64,000 bases of DNA from Bradyrhizobium monzae. GTDB lineage: Bacteria > Pseudomonadota > Alphaproteobacteria > Rhizobiales > Xanthobacteraceae. The number at the start of each line of letters is the position of its first letter. Position 1 is the first letter of the stretch. The stretch is taken from positions 1 to 64,000 of the forward strand of contig NZ_JAIRDQ010000003.1 in NCBI RefSeq assembly GCF_021458635.1, read 5' to 3'. Shown in pieces: positions 42,595-52,519 of this stretch. Below the pieces are notes generated by a model. The model made no database searches. It saw nothing but the letters and a program-made list of their open reading frames with translations, and was not told the DNA's origin. The translations under genes were made by a program, and so were the position numbers.

Positions 42595-43580
42595 GCGCCC
42601 CGTTCGTCCAGGCCACAAATCTCCGCCGCGTCTTCGACGTCTCGAAGCCCTGGCTCAACCGCCTGCTGGAAGGCGGACATCTCGAATATCTCAAGGCCGT
42701 CGATCACGTCACCTTCGACATCAGGAAGGGCGAGACCTTTGCGCTGGTCGGCGAGTCCGGCTCGGGCAAGACCACCGTGGCGCGGATGGTGGTCGGCCTG
42801 TTGCCGCCAAGCACCGGCGACGTCCTGATCGACGGCGTCTCGATGACCGATCCGCGGCAAGGCCAGGCGCGCCGAAAGCTGCGCCGCCGCATCCAGATGA
42901 TCTTTCAGGATCCGTATGCGAGCCTGAACCCGCACTTCCGTGTCGATGCCATCATCTCCGAGCCGATCCGTGCCTTTGACCTGATGCAGGGCGAACGCGA
43001 CATCCAGGCGCGCGTGGGCGAGCTGCTCAGCCTCGTCGGCCTGCATCCCGACGACCGCCTGAAATTCCCGCATGAGTTCTCCGGCGGCCAGCGCCAGCGT
43101 ATTGCAATCGCACGTGCGCTCGCCTCCGACGCCGAATTCATCGTCTGCGACGAGCCGACCTCGGCGCTCGACGTCTCCGTGCAGGCGCAGATCCTCAACC
43201 TGATGCGCGACCTGCAGGACAAGTTCGGCCTGACCTATTTGTTCATCAGCCATAACCTCGCCGTGGTCCGTCACATGGCGAGCCGGGTCGGCGTCATGTA
43301 TCTCGGCCGGATCGTCGAGATCGCGGAGGGGCGCGAGCTGTTCGCCCGGCCCCGCATGCCTTACACCAAGATGCTGCTGGGCGCCGTGCCTGATCTCGCG
43401 ATGTCCGGTCGTCAGCGCATTCCGGTGAAAGGCGAGATCCCGAACCCGATCAATCCGCCGCCCGGCTGTGCCTTTAATCCGCGCTGCCCGCTGGCGTTCG
43501 ACCTCTGCCGCAAGGAAGCACCGAGCCTGATCGACGGCGTCGCCTGCCATGCGGTTAACACCGCGCCGGTCCCGGCGTGA
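42591..43580 (+). CDS. Peptide ABC transporter ATPase, DppF type (system 1)
   Basis: A 329-residue ATPase, partner of the preceding one. Walker A is GESGSGKT, the signature FSGGQRQRI, Walker B FIVCDEPTSALD, and CAFNPRCPLAFDLC lies near the C terminus. It closes system 1 in the order SBP-B-C-D-F, 81 nt before the gamma-glutamyltransferase. Confidence 0.95.
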   Translation: MSAPFVQATNLRRVFDVSKPWLNRLLEGGHLEYLKAVDHVTFDIRKGETFALVGESGSGKTTVARMVVGLLPPSTGDVLIDGVSMTDPRQGQARRKLRRRIQMIFQDPYASLNPHFRVDAIISEPIRAFDLMQGERDIQARVGELLSLVGLHPDDRLKFPHEFSGGQRQRIAIARALASDAEFIVCDEPTSALDVSVQAQILNLMRDLQDKFGLTYLFISHNLAVVRHMASRVGVMYLGRIVEIAEGRELFARPRMPYTKMLLGAVPDLAMSGRQRIPVKGEIPNPINPPPGCAFNPRCPLAFDLCRKEAPSLIDGVACHAVNTAPVPA

Positions 43581-43661
43581 CGCGCGCGTGCCATGCGGCC
43601 CGCGCATTGGCCGCGCGGCATTGCCTGTGATCAATTGCGCGCGCCGCAAATGAGGTAGCCC

Positions 43662-45467
43662 ATGGCCAGCAACGTCAATCCCGATCCCTTCACGACGCGC
43701 CCCGAAATCGAGGGCACGTTCGGTGTCGTCGCCACCACGCACTGGATCGCAACCGCCGTCGGCATGGCTATTCTGGAAAAAGGCGGCAATGCCTTCGACG
43801 CCGGCGTCGCCTCCGCCTTCACGCTTCAGGTCGTCGAGCCGCATCTGAACGGCCCCGGCGGCGACGTGCCTGTTATCATCCATGACGTGAAGCGCGGCCG
43901 CACCGAGGTGATCTGCGGCCAGGGCCCGGCGCCGGCGCGCGCCACGATCGCGCATTACAAGAGCGAGGGCCTCGACATGGTGCCCGGCACCGGCCTGCTT
44001 GCGGCCTGTGTCCCCGGCACCTTCGAATCCTGGATGATGTTGCTTCGCGACTACGGCACGATGCGTGTCCGCGACATGCTGGAGCCTGCGATCTCCTATG
44101 CCCGTGACGGCTATCCGCTGGTCGAGCGCGCCTGCGCCACGATCCAGACCGTCGAGCAATTATTCCGCAAGCATTGGCCGACCTCGGCCGCTGTCTACCT
44201 GCCGAACGGCGAGGTACCGAAACCCGGTACGCTCTTCACCAACAAGACGCTGGCGGCCACCTACGCGCGCATCCTTAGCGAGGCCGAAAGCGGGGGCGGA
44301 GGCCGCGACGCCGAAATCGAGCGTGCACGAAAGGCCTGGTCCCAGGGCTTCGTTGCGGAAGCCATCGACAAGTTCTGCCGGACACAGGAGGTGATGGACG
44401 TCAGCGGCTTGCCGCATCGCGGCGTGCTCTCCGCCGACGACATGGCCCGCTGGCAGCCGACGATCGAGGCGCCCCTCACCTACGATTATGGCCGCTACAC
44501 CGTCTGCAAGGCCGGCGTCTGGAGCCAGGGTCCGGTAACGCTGCAACAGCTCGCGCTGTTGAAAGGCTTTGCGCTCGACGGTCTCGATCCGACAGGGCCG
44601 GAGTTCATCCATCTCCAGATCGAATGCGCGAAACTCGCCTTCGCGGACCGCGAAAAGTTCTACGGCGATCCCAAGTTCAGCGAGATCCCGATCGGAACGC
44701 TGCTGTCGGACGCCTACAACGACGAACGCCGCAAGCTCGTCACCGACAAGGCTTCGCTCGATCTCCGGCCCGGCGCGATCGAGGGCTTTGGCGGCGTGGT
44801 CAAGCTGCGCCGCGCTGAAGGCCAACGCGAGGCCGTTGGCGCTCTCGGCGCCGGTGAACCAACTGTAGGGCGCTTCGGCGAGGTGCGCGGCGACACCGTG
44901 CATTTCGACATCATCGACAAAGCTGGCAACATGGTGTCCTCGACACCGTCCGGAGGCTGGCTGCAATCGTCCCCTGTCATTCCCGAGCTGGGCTTCTGCC
45001 TCGGCAGCCGCGCACAAATGTTCGATTTGGAGGAGAACCAACCGAGCTCGCTGGCCCCGGGCAAACGGCCGCGCACCACGCTGTCGCCGACCATGGCGCT
45101 GCGCGACGGCGAGCCTTACCTCGCCTGGGGCTCGCCCGGGGGCGACCAGCAGGACCAATGGATCACGCAGTTCTTCCTGCGCCACGTCCATTGCAACCTC
45201 AATCTCCAGGAGGCCATCGATGCGCCGGCCTGGCACTCCGAGCATTTCCCGATCTCGTTCTGGCCGCGCACCGCGCGTCCCGGCGTGCTCGTGGTCGAGA
45301 ACCGCGTGCCAAAGGCAACGATCGAGAACCTGCGCGAGCGCGGGCATATCGTGGAGGTCGGCCCCGACTGGTCCGAGGGCCGTCTCACCGCGGCCTCGCG
45401 CGTCGGTGTACGCCGGCGCGCTGCCGCCAATCCGCGCGGCATGCAGGGCTACGCCGCGGGACGCTGA
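43662..45467 (+). CDS. Gamma-glutamyltransferase-family enzyme, leaderless
   Basis: A 601-residue Ntn-hydrolase of the gamma-glutamyltransferase family. GVVATTHWIATAVGMAILEKGGNAFDA and EPHLNGPGGDVPVII are conserved large-subunit blocks. The likely autoprocessing and catalytic Thr is Thr412 (GDTVHFDIID), and SSTPSGGWL follows. There is no signal peptide, so unlike E. coli GGT it should act in the cytoplasm, as in YwrD-like and acylase relatives. GAGGTAG precedes the ATG. Flanked by peptide importers, it probably cleaves an imported gamma-glutamyl (or similar) amide. Confidence 0.93.
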   Translation: MASNVNPDPFTTRPEIEGTFGVVATTHWIATAVGMAILEKGGNAFDAGVASAFTLQVVEPHLNGPGGDVPVIIHDVKRGRTEVICGQGPAPARATIAHYKSEGLDMVPGTGLLAACVPGTFESWMMLLRDYGTMRVRDMLEPAISYARDGYPLVERACATIQTVEQLFRKHWPTSAAVYLPNGEVPKPGTLFTNKTLAATYARILSEAESGGGGRDAEIERARKAWSQGFVAEAIDKFCRTQEVMDVSGLPHRGVLSADDMARWQPTIEAPLTYDYGRYTVCKAGVWSQGPVTLQQLALLKGFALDGLDPTGPEFIHLQIECAKLAFADREKFYGDPKFSEIPIGTLLSDAYNDERRKLVTDKASLDLRPGAIEGFGGVVKLRRAEGQREAVGALGAGEPTVGRFGEVRGDTVHFDIIDKAGNMVSSTPSGGWLQSSPVIPELGFCLGSRAQMFDLEENQPSSLAPGKRPRTTLSPTMALRDGEPYLAWGSPGGDQQDQWITQFFLRHVHCNLNLQEAIDAPAWHSEHFPISFWPRTARPGVLVVENRVPKATIENLRERGHIVEVGPDWSEGRLTAASRVGVRRRAAANPRGMQGYAAGR

Positions 45468-45476
45468 AGGCAGCAC

Positions 45477-46187
45477 ATGACCTGGTCGATCATCGCGCGA
45501 GATCCTGCCACCGGCCAGTTCGGCATCGGCGTTGCGACGCGCTTCTTTGCCGTCGGCGCACGTGTGCCCTACATCGCGGCGGGCCTCGGCGCCATCGCAA
45601 CGCAAGCCTTCGTCAATCCCTATTACGGGATCGACGGCATCAAGCTGCTGCGTGAAGGCCTGAACGCCCATGACGTGCTCGCTGCCCTGCTCGCGACCGA
45701 CGACGGCCGCGAGAGCCGTCAGATCCACATCATGGATGCGAGCGGCGCGATTGCCGCACATACGGGACGCGATTGCGTCGACTGGTGCGGACACATCGCC
45801 GGTAGCGGCTTTTCGATTGCAGGCAACATGCTCGCCGGTGCCGACGTCCTCGCGGAGACGGCCAAGACCTACATCGCCAATGACAGCCTGCCCTTCCCGC
45901 GCCGGCTGCTTGCGGCGATGCGCGCAGGCGAAGCCGCCGGCGGCGACAAGCGCGGCAAGCAGTCCGCCGCACTGCTGATCCACGGCGAGGAGGAATGGCC
46001 GGCGCTGGACATTCGCGCCGACGATCATCCCGATCCGCTCGGCGAGCTCGAGCGGCTCGAACGGGTCAGCCACGAACTCTGGGTCCACTTCCGCCCGTCC
46101 ATGCCGACCCGGCAAAACCCGGCCGGCAACACCGATCGCAGCGTCATCGACGCCAGCATCGCCGCGGCGCGAGCAAGACAAGCATGA
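45477..46187 (+). CDS. DUF1028 protein, Ntn-hydrolase-like
   Basis: A 236-residue DUF1028 protein. MTWSIIARDPATGQFGIGVATRFFAVGARVPY and ATQAFVNPYYGIDGIKLL are the family signature. DUF1028 proteins have an Ntn-hydrolase-like fold, but their activity is not established. It starts 9 nt after the GGT gene and overlaps the next ATPase by 4 nt, so it is locked into this transport operon and probably processes the same compound. Confidence 0.92.
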   Translation: MTWSIIARDPATGQFGIGVATRFFAVGARVPYIAAGLGAIATQAFVNPYYGIDGIKLLREGLNAHDVLAALLATDDGRESRQIHIMDASGAIAAHTGRDCVDWCGHIAGSGFSIAGNMLAGADVLAETAKTYIANDSLPFPRRLLAAMRAGEAAGGDKRGKQSAALLIHGEEEWPALDIRADDHPDPLGELERLERVSHELWVHFRPSMPTRQNPAGNTDRSVIDASIAAARARQA

Positions 46188-47172
46188 TCGCAAGCCCTCT
46201 CATCGAGATCAGGGATCTGCGCATTCGCTTTCACGGCGACGACGGCCGCGTCACCCACGCGGTCGACAGCGTCGATCTCAGCGTCGCCAATGGCGCGACG
46301 CTCGGCCTCGTCGGCGAATCCGGCTGTGGCAAGAGCGTGACCTCGCTGGCGATCATGGGCCTGCTGCCGAAGCAGACGACGGAGATATCAGGCGCAATCC
46401 GCTTCGACGGCTTTGACCTGCTGAAGACCTCGGACCAGACGCTGCGCGACCTGCGCGGCAACCGGCTCGCGATGATTTTCCAGGAGCCGATGACCTCGCT
46501 CAACCCGAGCTTCACCATCGGCGACCAGATCATCGAGACCATTTTGCGCCATCGCGGCGGTTCGCGCCGCGGCGCGCGGGATCGTGCGATCGAGCTGTTA
46601 CGCCGCGTCCACATCCCTTCGCCGGAGCGTCGGATCGACGAATATCCGCATAAGCTCTCCGGCGGCATGCGCCAGCGCGTCATGATCGCGATGGCGCTCG
46701 CCTGCGATCCACAGCTCTTGATCGCCGACGAGCCGACCACTGCACTCGACGTCACCCTGCAGGCCCAGATCCTGGAGCTGATGCGCGAGCTAAAGGCCGC
46801 CAGCGGCGCCGCGATCATCTTGATCACCCACGATCTCGGCGTCGTCGCCGAAGTCTGCGACGAGGTCGCGGTGATGTATGCCGGCGAGATCGTCGAACGC
46901 GCCCCGGTTGACGAATTGTTCTCCGCGCCGCAGCACCCCTACACGGTCGGACTGCTCGGCTCTATCCCGCGTCTGGACCATCGCGCGGACCAGTTGGCGA
47001 CGATCGAGGGCATGGTGCCGAACATGGCGCAGCCACCCGCCGGCTGCCGCTTCGCAGCGCGCTGCCCGTTCGTGCTAGAGGCCTGCACCAGGGCGCCGCC
47101 GCCGCTGGTGGAGGTCAGTCCCGGCCACCTCTCGCGCTGCATCCGCGCGCCGCTCGAACGTCTGGTGTCGTG

Positions 47173-47173
<1 letters not shown>
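46184..47173 (+). CDS. Peptide ABC transporter ATPase, DppD type (system 2)
   Basis: A 329-residue ATPase. Walker A GESGCGKS, signature LSGGMRQRV, Walker B LLIADEPTTALD and the Cys region CRFAARCPFVLEAC are visible. The start at 46184 overlaps the DUF1028 stop by 4 nt (ATGA); an open frame upstream lies within DUF1028. It opens the second importer, whose order is D-F-SBP-B-C. Confidence 0.95.
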
Positions 47174-48279
<1,106 letters not shown>

Positions 48280-48301
48280 CCGGAGCAATGGGGACTGTCC
48301 G

Positions 48302-49810
48302 ATGAAGATGTTTCGCCTCGCCGCGACCGCGGCCGCGTTCCTGCTGTTGCTTGGGGCCGCCCAGGCGCAGACCACGCTGCGCATCGGCCTTGCCGAGGAC
48401 CCCGATATCCTCGATCCCTCGATGGCGCGCACCTATGTCGGCCGCATCGTCTTCGCCGCCTTCTGTGACAAGCTGTTCGACATCGACGAGAAGCTCAACA
48501 TCGTGCCGCAGCTCGCGCTGTCGAGCGAGACCGCCGACGACGGCAAGGCGCTCGTCATCAAGCTGCGGCCCGGCGTGAAATTCCACGATGGCGAGCCGTT
48601 CGACGCGGAGGCCGCCAAATTCTCGCTGGAGCGCCATCTGACGCTGCCCGGCTCGTTCCGCAAGCCGGAGCTAGCCTCGGTCGACCATATCGATGTCGTC
48701 GATCCTCTCACCGTCAAGCTGGTGCTGAAATCACCGTTCTCGCCGCTGCTCGCCCAGCTCACAGATCGCGCCGGCATGATGATGTCGCCGAAAGCGGCGA
48801 AGGCTGCCGGCGACAAGTTCGGTCTGCACCCGGTCTGCGCCGGCCCCTACAAATTCGTCGAGCGCGTGCAGCAGGACCGCATCGTGTTCGAGAAGTTCGC
48901 GGACTACTGGAACAAGGACAACGTCTTCATCGATCGCATCGTGTTCCAGCCCATCGTCGACGCCACCGTGCGGCTGGCGAACCTGAAATCCGGCGGCCTC
49001 GATCTGATCGAGCGCGTGCTCGCCACCGATCTCAAGGAGGTGCGCGCCGATTCACGGCTGAAGGTCGCAACCGCCATCGAGCTCGGCTATCAGGGCATCA
49101 CGCTCAACATCGGCAAGGACAAGGCCAAGGGACCGCTGAGCCAATCCGCCAAGGTGCGGCAGGCGCTCGACCTTGCCATCGACCGCGACGCGATCAACCA
49201 GGTCGTGTTCAACGGCGAGTTCCAGGTCGGCAATCAATGGGTCAATCCTGATCATCCCTACTACCAAAAGAGCTTGCCGGTTCGCCCCAGCAATGTGGAG
49301 AAGGCCAAGGCGCTGCTGAAGGAAGCCGGAGTGACGCCACCAGTCAGCGTCGACTTCCTGGTGCCGAAGGGCGCGGAGACGGAGACACCGGCGCAGGTGA
49401 TCCAGTCGATGGCCGCGGAAGCCGGTTTCGACATGAAGATTCGTGTCACCGAATTCGCAACCGGGCTCAAGCAGGCCGAATCCGGCGACTACCAAGCCTT
49501 CATGCTCGCCTGGAGCGGCCGTGTCGATCCTGATGGCAACACCTTCGTCTTCCTGCACAGCGGCGCGCCTCAAAATTACGGCGATTGGAACAATCCGCAG
49601 GCCGACAAGGCGCTGGAAGACGCACGGCTCGTGACCGAACTCGCCAAGCGTAAGGCCAGCTACGAAGTTCTGGCAAAACTGGTCCAGGATGAGGAGCCGC
49701 TGCTTTATCTCTATCACCGCCGTATCATCATCGCGCACACGACCAAGCTCGAGGGCTACAAGCAGATGCCCGACGGCCTCGTGCGCGTCGTCGGCCTCAA
49801 GCTGAAGTGA
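48302..49810 (+). CDS. Peptide-type ABC transporter substrate-binding protein (system 2)
   Basis: A 502-residue family-5 binding protein with a signal peptide ending LLLGAAQAQ. LRIGLAEDPDILDPSMARTY, VKFHDGEPFDAEAAKFS and the C-terminal PLLYLYHRRIIIAHT are typical. It differs strongly from the system 1 binding protein, so the two importers should take different ligands. It starts 22 nt after the ATPase gene. Confidence 0.93.
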   Translation: MKMFRLAATAAAFLLLLGAAQAQTTLRIGLAEDPDILDPSMARTYVGRIVFAAFCDKLFDIDEKLNIVPQLALSSETADDGKALVIKLRPGVKFHDGEPFDAEAAKFSLERHLTLPGSFRKPELASVDHIDVVDPLTVKLVLKSPFSPLLAQLTDRAGMMMSPKAAKAAGDKFGLHPVCAGPYKFVERVQQDRIVFEKFADYWNKDNVFIDRIVFQPIVDATVRLANLKSGGLDLIERVLATDLKEVRADSRLKVATAIELGYQGITLNIGKDKAKGPLSQSAKVRQALDLAIDRDAINQVVFNGEFQVGNQWVNPDHPYYQKSLPVRPSNVEKAKALLKEAGVTPPVSVDFLVPKGAETETPAQVIQSMAAEAGFDMKIRVTEFATGLKQAESGDYQAFMLAWSGRVDPDGNTFVFLHSGAPQNYGDWNNPQADKALEDARLVTELAKRKASYEVLAKLVQDEEPLLYLYHRRIIIAHTTKLEGYKQMPDGLVRVVGLKLK

Positions 49811-49820
49811 CGCGGCAGCG

Positions 49821-50762
49821 ATGCTGAACTTTCTCGCCCGCCGGCTTGTGCAGATCGTACCGACACTGTTCTTCGTGTCGGTGCTGATCTTCTCGCTGCA
49901 GCAGTTGCTGCCGGGCGATCCCGCACTGGTGATGGCGGGCGAAGAGCGCGATCCGGCCGTGATCGAGCAGATCCGCCACCAATACCGGCTCGATCAGCCG
50001 GTCCCCGTGCAGTACGCCTACTGGGTGAAGGGCGTGCTATCGGGCGATTTCGGGGAGTCCCTGCGCAACAAGATGCCGGTGCGCGAGCTGATTGCGCAAA
50101 AGCTGCCGGTGACGCTGCAGCTCGGTTCGATGGCGATCATCATCGCCTTCCTGATCGGCATTCCCGCCGGGATCGTCGCCGCCGTGAAGAAGGGAACGGC
50201 CTGGGACTACGGCGCCAACTTCTTCGCGCTGTGGGGCATCTCGACGCCGAACTTCTGGCTCGGCATCATGCTGATCTTCCTGTTCTCGATCGAGCTCGGC
50301 TGGCTGCCGGCCTCGGGCTATGTGCCGCTCACCGAGAACTGGCGTGCGAGCCTGGCTGCCACCATCATGCCCGCATTCGTGCTCGGCAACGCGATTGCCG
50401 CGGTCCTGATGCGGCATACCCGCAGCGCCATGCTCCAAGTGCTGGAGAGCGACTACGTTCGCACCGCGCGCGCCAAGGGCCTTTCCGAGCGTTCAGTGAT
50501 CCTGAAACATGCCATGCGCAACGCACTGACGCCGATCATCACGCTCGGCGCGCTCGAGCTCGGCACGCTGCTGTCCGGGGCCGTGCTGACCGAACAGATC
50601 TTTTCCATTCCCGGCTTCGGCAAGCTGATTGTGGATGCCGTGTTCAACCGCGATTATGCCGTCGTGCAGGGCGTGGTGCTGGTGACCGCTACGGTCTACA
50701 TCACGCTCAACCTTGTTGCCGACGTCGCCTACATCCTCGTCAATCCGCGGCTGAGGGGCTAG
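49821..50762 (+). CDS. Peptide ABC transporter permease, DppB type (system 2)
   Basis: A 313-residue permease. FLARRLVQIVPTLFFVSVLIF is the first helix, SDYVRTARAKGLSERSVI is the EAA loop and FSIPGFGKLIVDAVF is the family motif. It lies 10 nt after the binding-protein gene and 3 nt before the DppC-type gene. Confidence 0.95.
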   Translation: MLNFLARRLVQIVPTLFFVSVLIFSLQQLLPGDPALVMAGEERDPAVIEQIRHQYRLDQPVPVQYAYWVKGVLSGDFGESLRNKMPVRELIAQKLPVTLQLGSMAIIIAFLIGIPAGIVAAVKKGTAWDYGANFFALWGISTPNFWLGIMLIFLFSIELGWLPASGYVPLTENWRASLAATIMPAFVLGNAIAAVLMRHTRSAMLQVLESDYVRTARAKGLSERSVILKHAMRNALTPIITLGALELGTLLSGAVLTEQIFSIPGFGKLIVDAVFNRDYAVVQGVVLVTATVYITLNLVADVAYILVNPRLRG

Positions 50763-50765
50763 GCC

Positions 50766-51650
50766 ATGACCGACGCCGCCCTGTCCGGTCCCCTTGTGCA
50801 AGCCGACGAGCTGGACAGCCCGGCGCGCCGCGCGCGGCGCCGCCTGTTCAAGCGAAAGGCCGCGGTTGCGGGCCTCGTCATCCTCATCATCTTCATCCTG
50901 CTCGCGTTGCTGGCGCCTCTGATCGTGCCCTACGATCCCATCGCGACGGGCTGGAGCCTGGTGCGCAAGCCACCCACAATGGCGCACTGGTTCGGCACTG
51001 ACGAGCTTGGCCGGGATATCCTGAGCCGGGTCGTCTACGGCGCACGGGCCTCGCTGCTGGCCGGCCTGATCTCGGTCGCGATCGCGCTCGGGATCGGCGT
51101 GCCGCTCGGCCTCGTCGCCGGCTATCGCGGCGGGTTCGTCGACGCGCTGATCAGCCGGATCACCGATGCGATGCTGGCCTGCCCGTTCCTGATCCTGGCG
51201 ATCGCGCTGGCGGCCTTCCTCGGTCCGAGCCTCGGCAACGCCATGATCGCAATCGGCATCTCGGCAACGCCCATTTTCATCCGCCTGACCCGCGGCCAGG
51301 TGCTGAGTGTCAAGGCCGAAGACTATGTCGAAGCGGCGCGCGCACTCGGCAATCCGCCCTGGCGCATTGCCGTCTCGCACATCCTGCCGAACATCCTCCC
51401 CGCACTACTGGTTCAGGCCACGCTCTCGATCGCTGCGGCAATTATCGCCGAGGCGGCGCTATCGTTTCTCGGCCTCGGCCAGCAGCCGCCGGCGCCATCC
51501 TGGGGCAGTATGCTCAATGCGGCGCAACGCTTCCTGACCCAGGCACCCTGGATGGCGATCTGGCCGGGGCTTGCAATCTTCCTCGTGGTGCTATCGTTGA
51601 ACCTGCTCGGCGACGGCCTGCGGGACGCCCTCGACCCGCGCCAACGCTAG
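50766..51650 (+). CDS. Peptide ABC transporter permease, DppC type (system 2)
   Basis: A 294-residue permease. FGTDELGRDILSRVVYGARASL and EDYVEAARALGNPPWRI are hallmarks, and the C terminus NLLGDGLRDALDPRQR is standard. It is the last gene of the twelve-gene plus-strand run. A palindromic repeat follows at once and may end the transcript. Confidence 0.95.
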   Translation: MTDAALSGPLVQADELDSPARRARRRLFKRKAAVAGLVILIIFILLALLAPLIVPYDPIATGWSLVRKPPTMAHWFGTDELGRDILSRVVYGARASLLAGLISVAIALGIGVPLGLVAGYRGGFVDALISRITDAMLACPFLILAIALAAFLGPSLGNAMIAIGISATPIFIRLTRGQVLSVKAEDYVEAARALGNPPWRIAVSHILPNILPALLVQATLSIAAAIIAEAALSFLGLGQQPPAPSWGSMLNAAQRFLTQAPWMAIWPGLAIFLVVLSLNLLGDGLRDALDPRQR

Positions 51651-51654
51651 GTGT

Positions 51655-51760
51655 CCCTCATGGTGAGGAGCGCACTCTTTCGCGCGCGCCTCAAACCATA
51701 TGCTCCGCTCCCGCGGCCATCCTTCGAGACGCGGCCTGACGGCCGCTCCTCAGGATGAGG
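51655..51760. repeat. Palindromic intergenic repeat between convergent genes
   Basis: CCCTCATGGTGAGGAGCG (from 51655) and CGCTCCTCAGGATGAGG (to 51760) are imperfect inverted arms; CATCCTTCGAGACGCGGC lies inside. The type is frequent in Bradyrhizobium between genes. It fills nearly the whole gap between the convergent permease and the 248-residue protein gene. Confidence 0.8.
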
Positions 51761-51763
51761 ACC

Positions 51764-52510
51764 TCAAATGATGCTCTCGCGCAGCACGCGGCGGCAATCC
51801 ATCTCGTATTCGAGGTCGACCACCGGCGGCCGCGCGAAATGCCAGGTGAGGCCCGAGCGCAGCGCGCCGCGGCGGACGAGTTCGTCGACCAGCGCGTGAT
51901 GGAAGTCGTGCACGGAATAGGCCTGTACGCCGGTGGTGTCCTTCCAGCCGAATCCGAACGCCGCCATCCGGTTCTCCATCTGGGACGTCGTGGTGAATCG
52001 CACCTTCTCGCGCAAACCCTCCAGGCTGAGATCACGATAGCGCACCGTGCGTTCGACATAAGTACCGGTGCCCTCGCGTGCCTCGGCGCCGCCGGCAATG
52101 ACGAAGGACGGCGCTTTGGAGTTGGTCGGGCGCGTAAAGGAGAACGCGTAGAACGACGGCTCCGACGGCGGATCGATCTCCGGGCAGACATTGCTGCGCG
52201 CCACCGGATTGGTGGTGCCGTCGAAGATGCCCCACTCGGTCAACGTCTTGACGTAATGCAGGTTGAACGCGCGAAACCCCTCCTCGCTGAAGGCGGCCGG
52301 GGAGCGCAACTCGCAGGCACAGAAGGCCGTCAACGGACGCCCTGCCTCCTGGATGAACTTTGCCGCAAGCGCAAACCCCTCGGCCAGAGGCACCAGGCGA
52401 TCGAACCGGACGCGCTCGACCTCATGCCCTTCATCGGCGGCCGCTCCGGCCGAATACTGGAACACGGAGGGAATGAACCGGTAGTTGCCGGCGGAGAATT
52501 CTCGAATCAT
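51764..52510 (-). CDS. Uncharacterised 248-residue protein
   Basis: I do not recognise this with certainty. It is soluble, with no signal or membrane segment. Distinct motifs are FCACELRSPAAFSEEGF, NPVARSNVCPEIDPPSEP and a C-terminal VDLEYEMDCRRVLRESII. The ARSNVCPE and ELRSP blocks faintly recall RidA/YjgF-type and aminomuconate-deaminase-like proteins, but I would not name it on that. Coding character is good (long, in-frame GC bias, ATG at 52510). It is 9 nt downstream of the adenylate cyclase gene on the same strand, so it may be co-transcribed with the signalling operon. Confidence 0.75.
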   Translation of the reverse strand: MIREFSAGNYRFIPSVFQYSAGAAADEGHEVERVRFDRLVPLAEGFALAAKFIQEAGRPLTAFCACELRSPAAFSEEGFRAFNLHYVKTLTEWGIFDGTTNPVARSNVCPEIDPPSEPSFYAFSFTRPTNSKAPSFVIAGGAEAREGTGTYVERTVRYRDLSLEGLREKVRFTTTSQMENRMAAFGFGWKDTTGVQAYSVHDFHHALVDELVRRGALRSGLTWHFARPPVVDLEYEMDCRRVLRESII

Positions 52511-52519
52511 GACGAACTC

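Noticed and set aside
44160..46193. Long minus-strand open frame opposite GGT and DUF1028
   Set aside because: Low-complexity mirror translation with no motif; both sense genes have clear family signatures.
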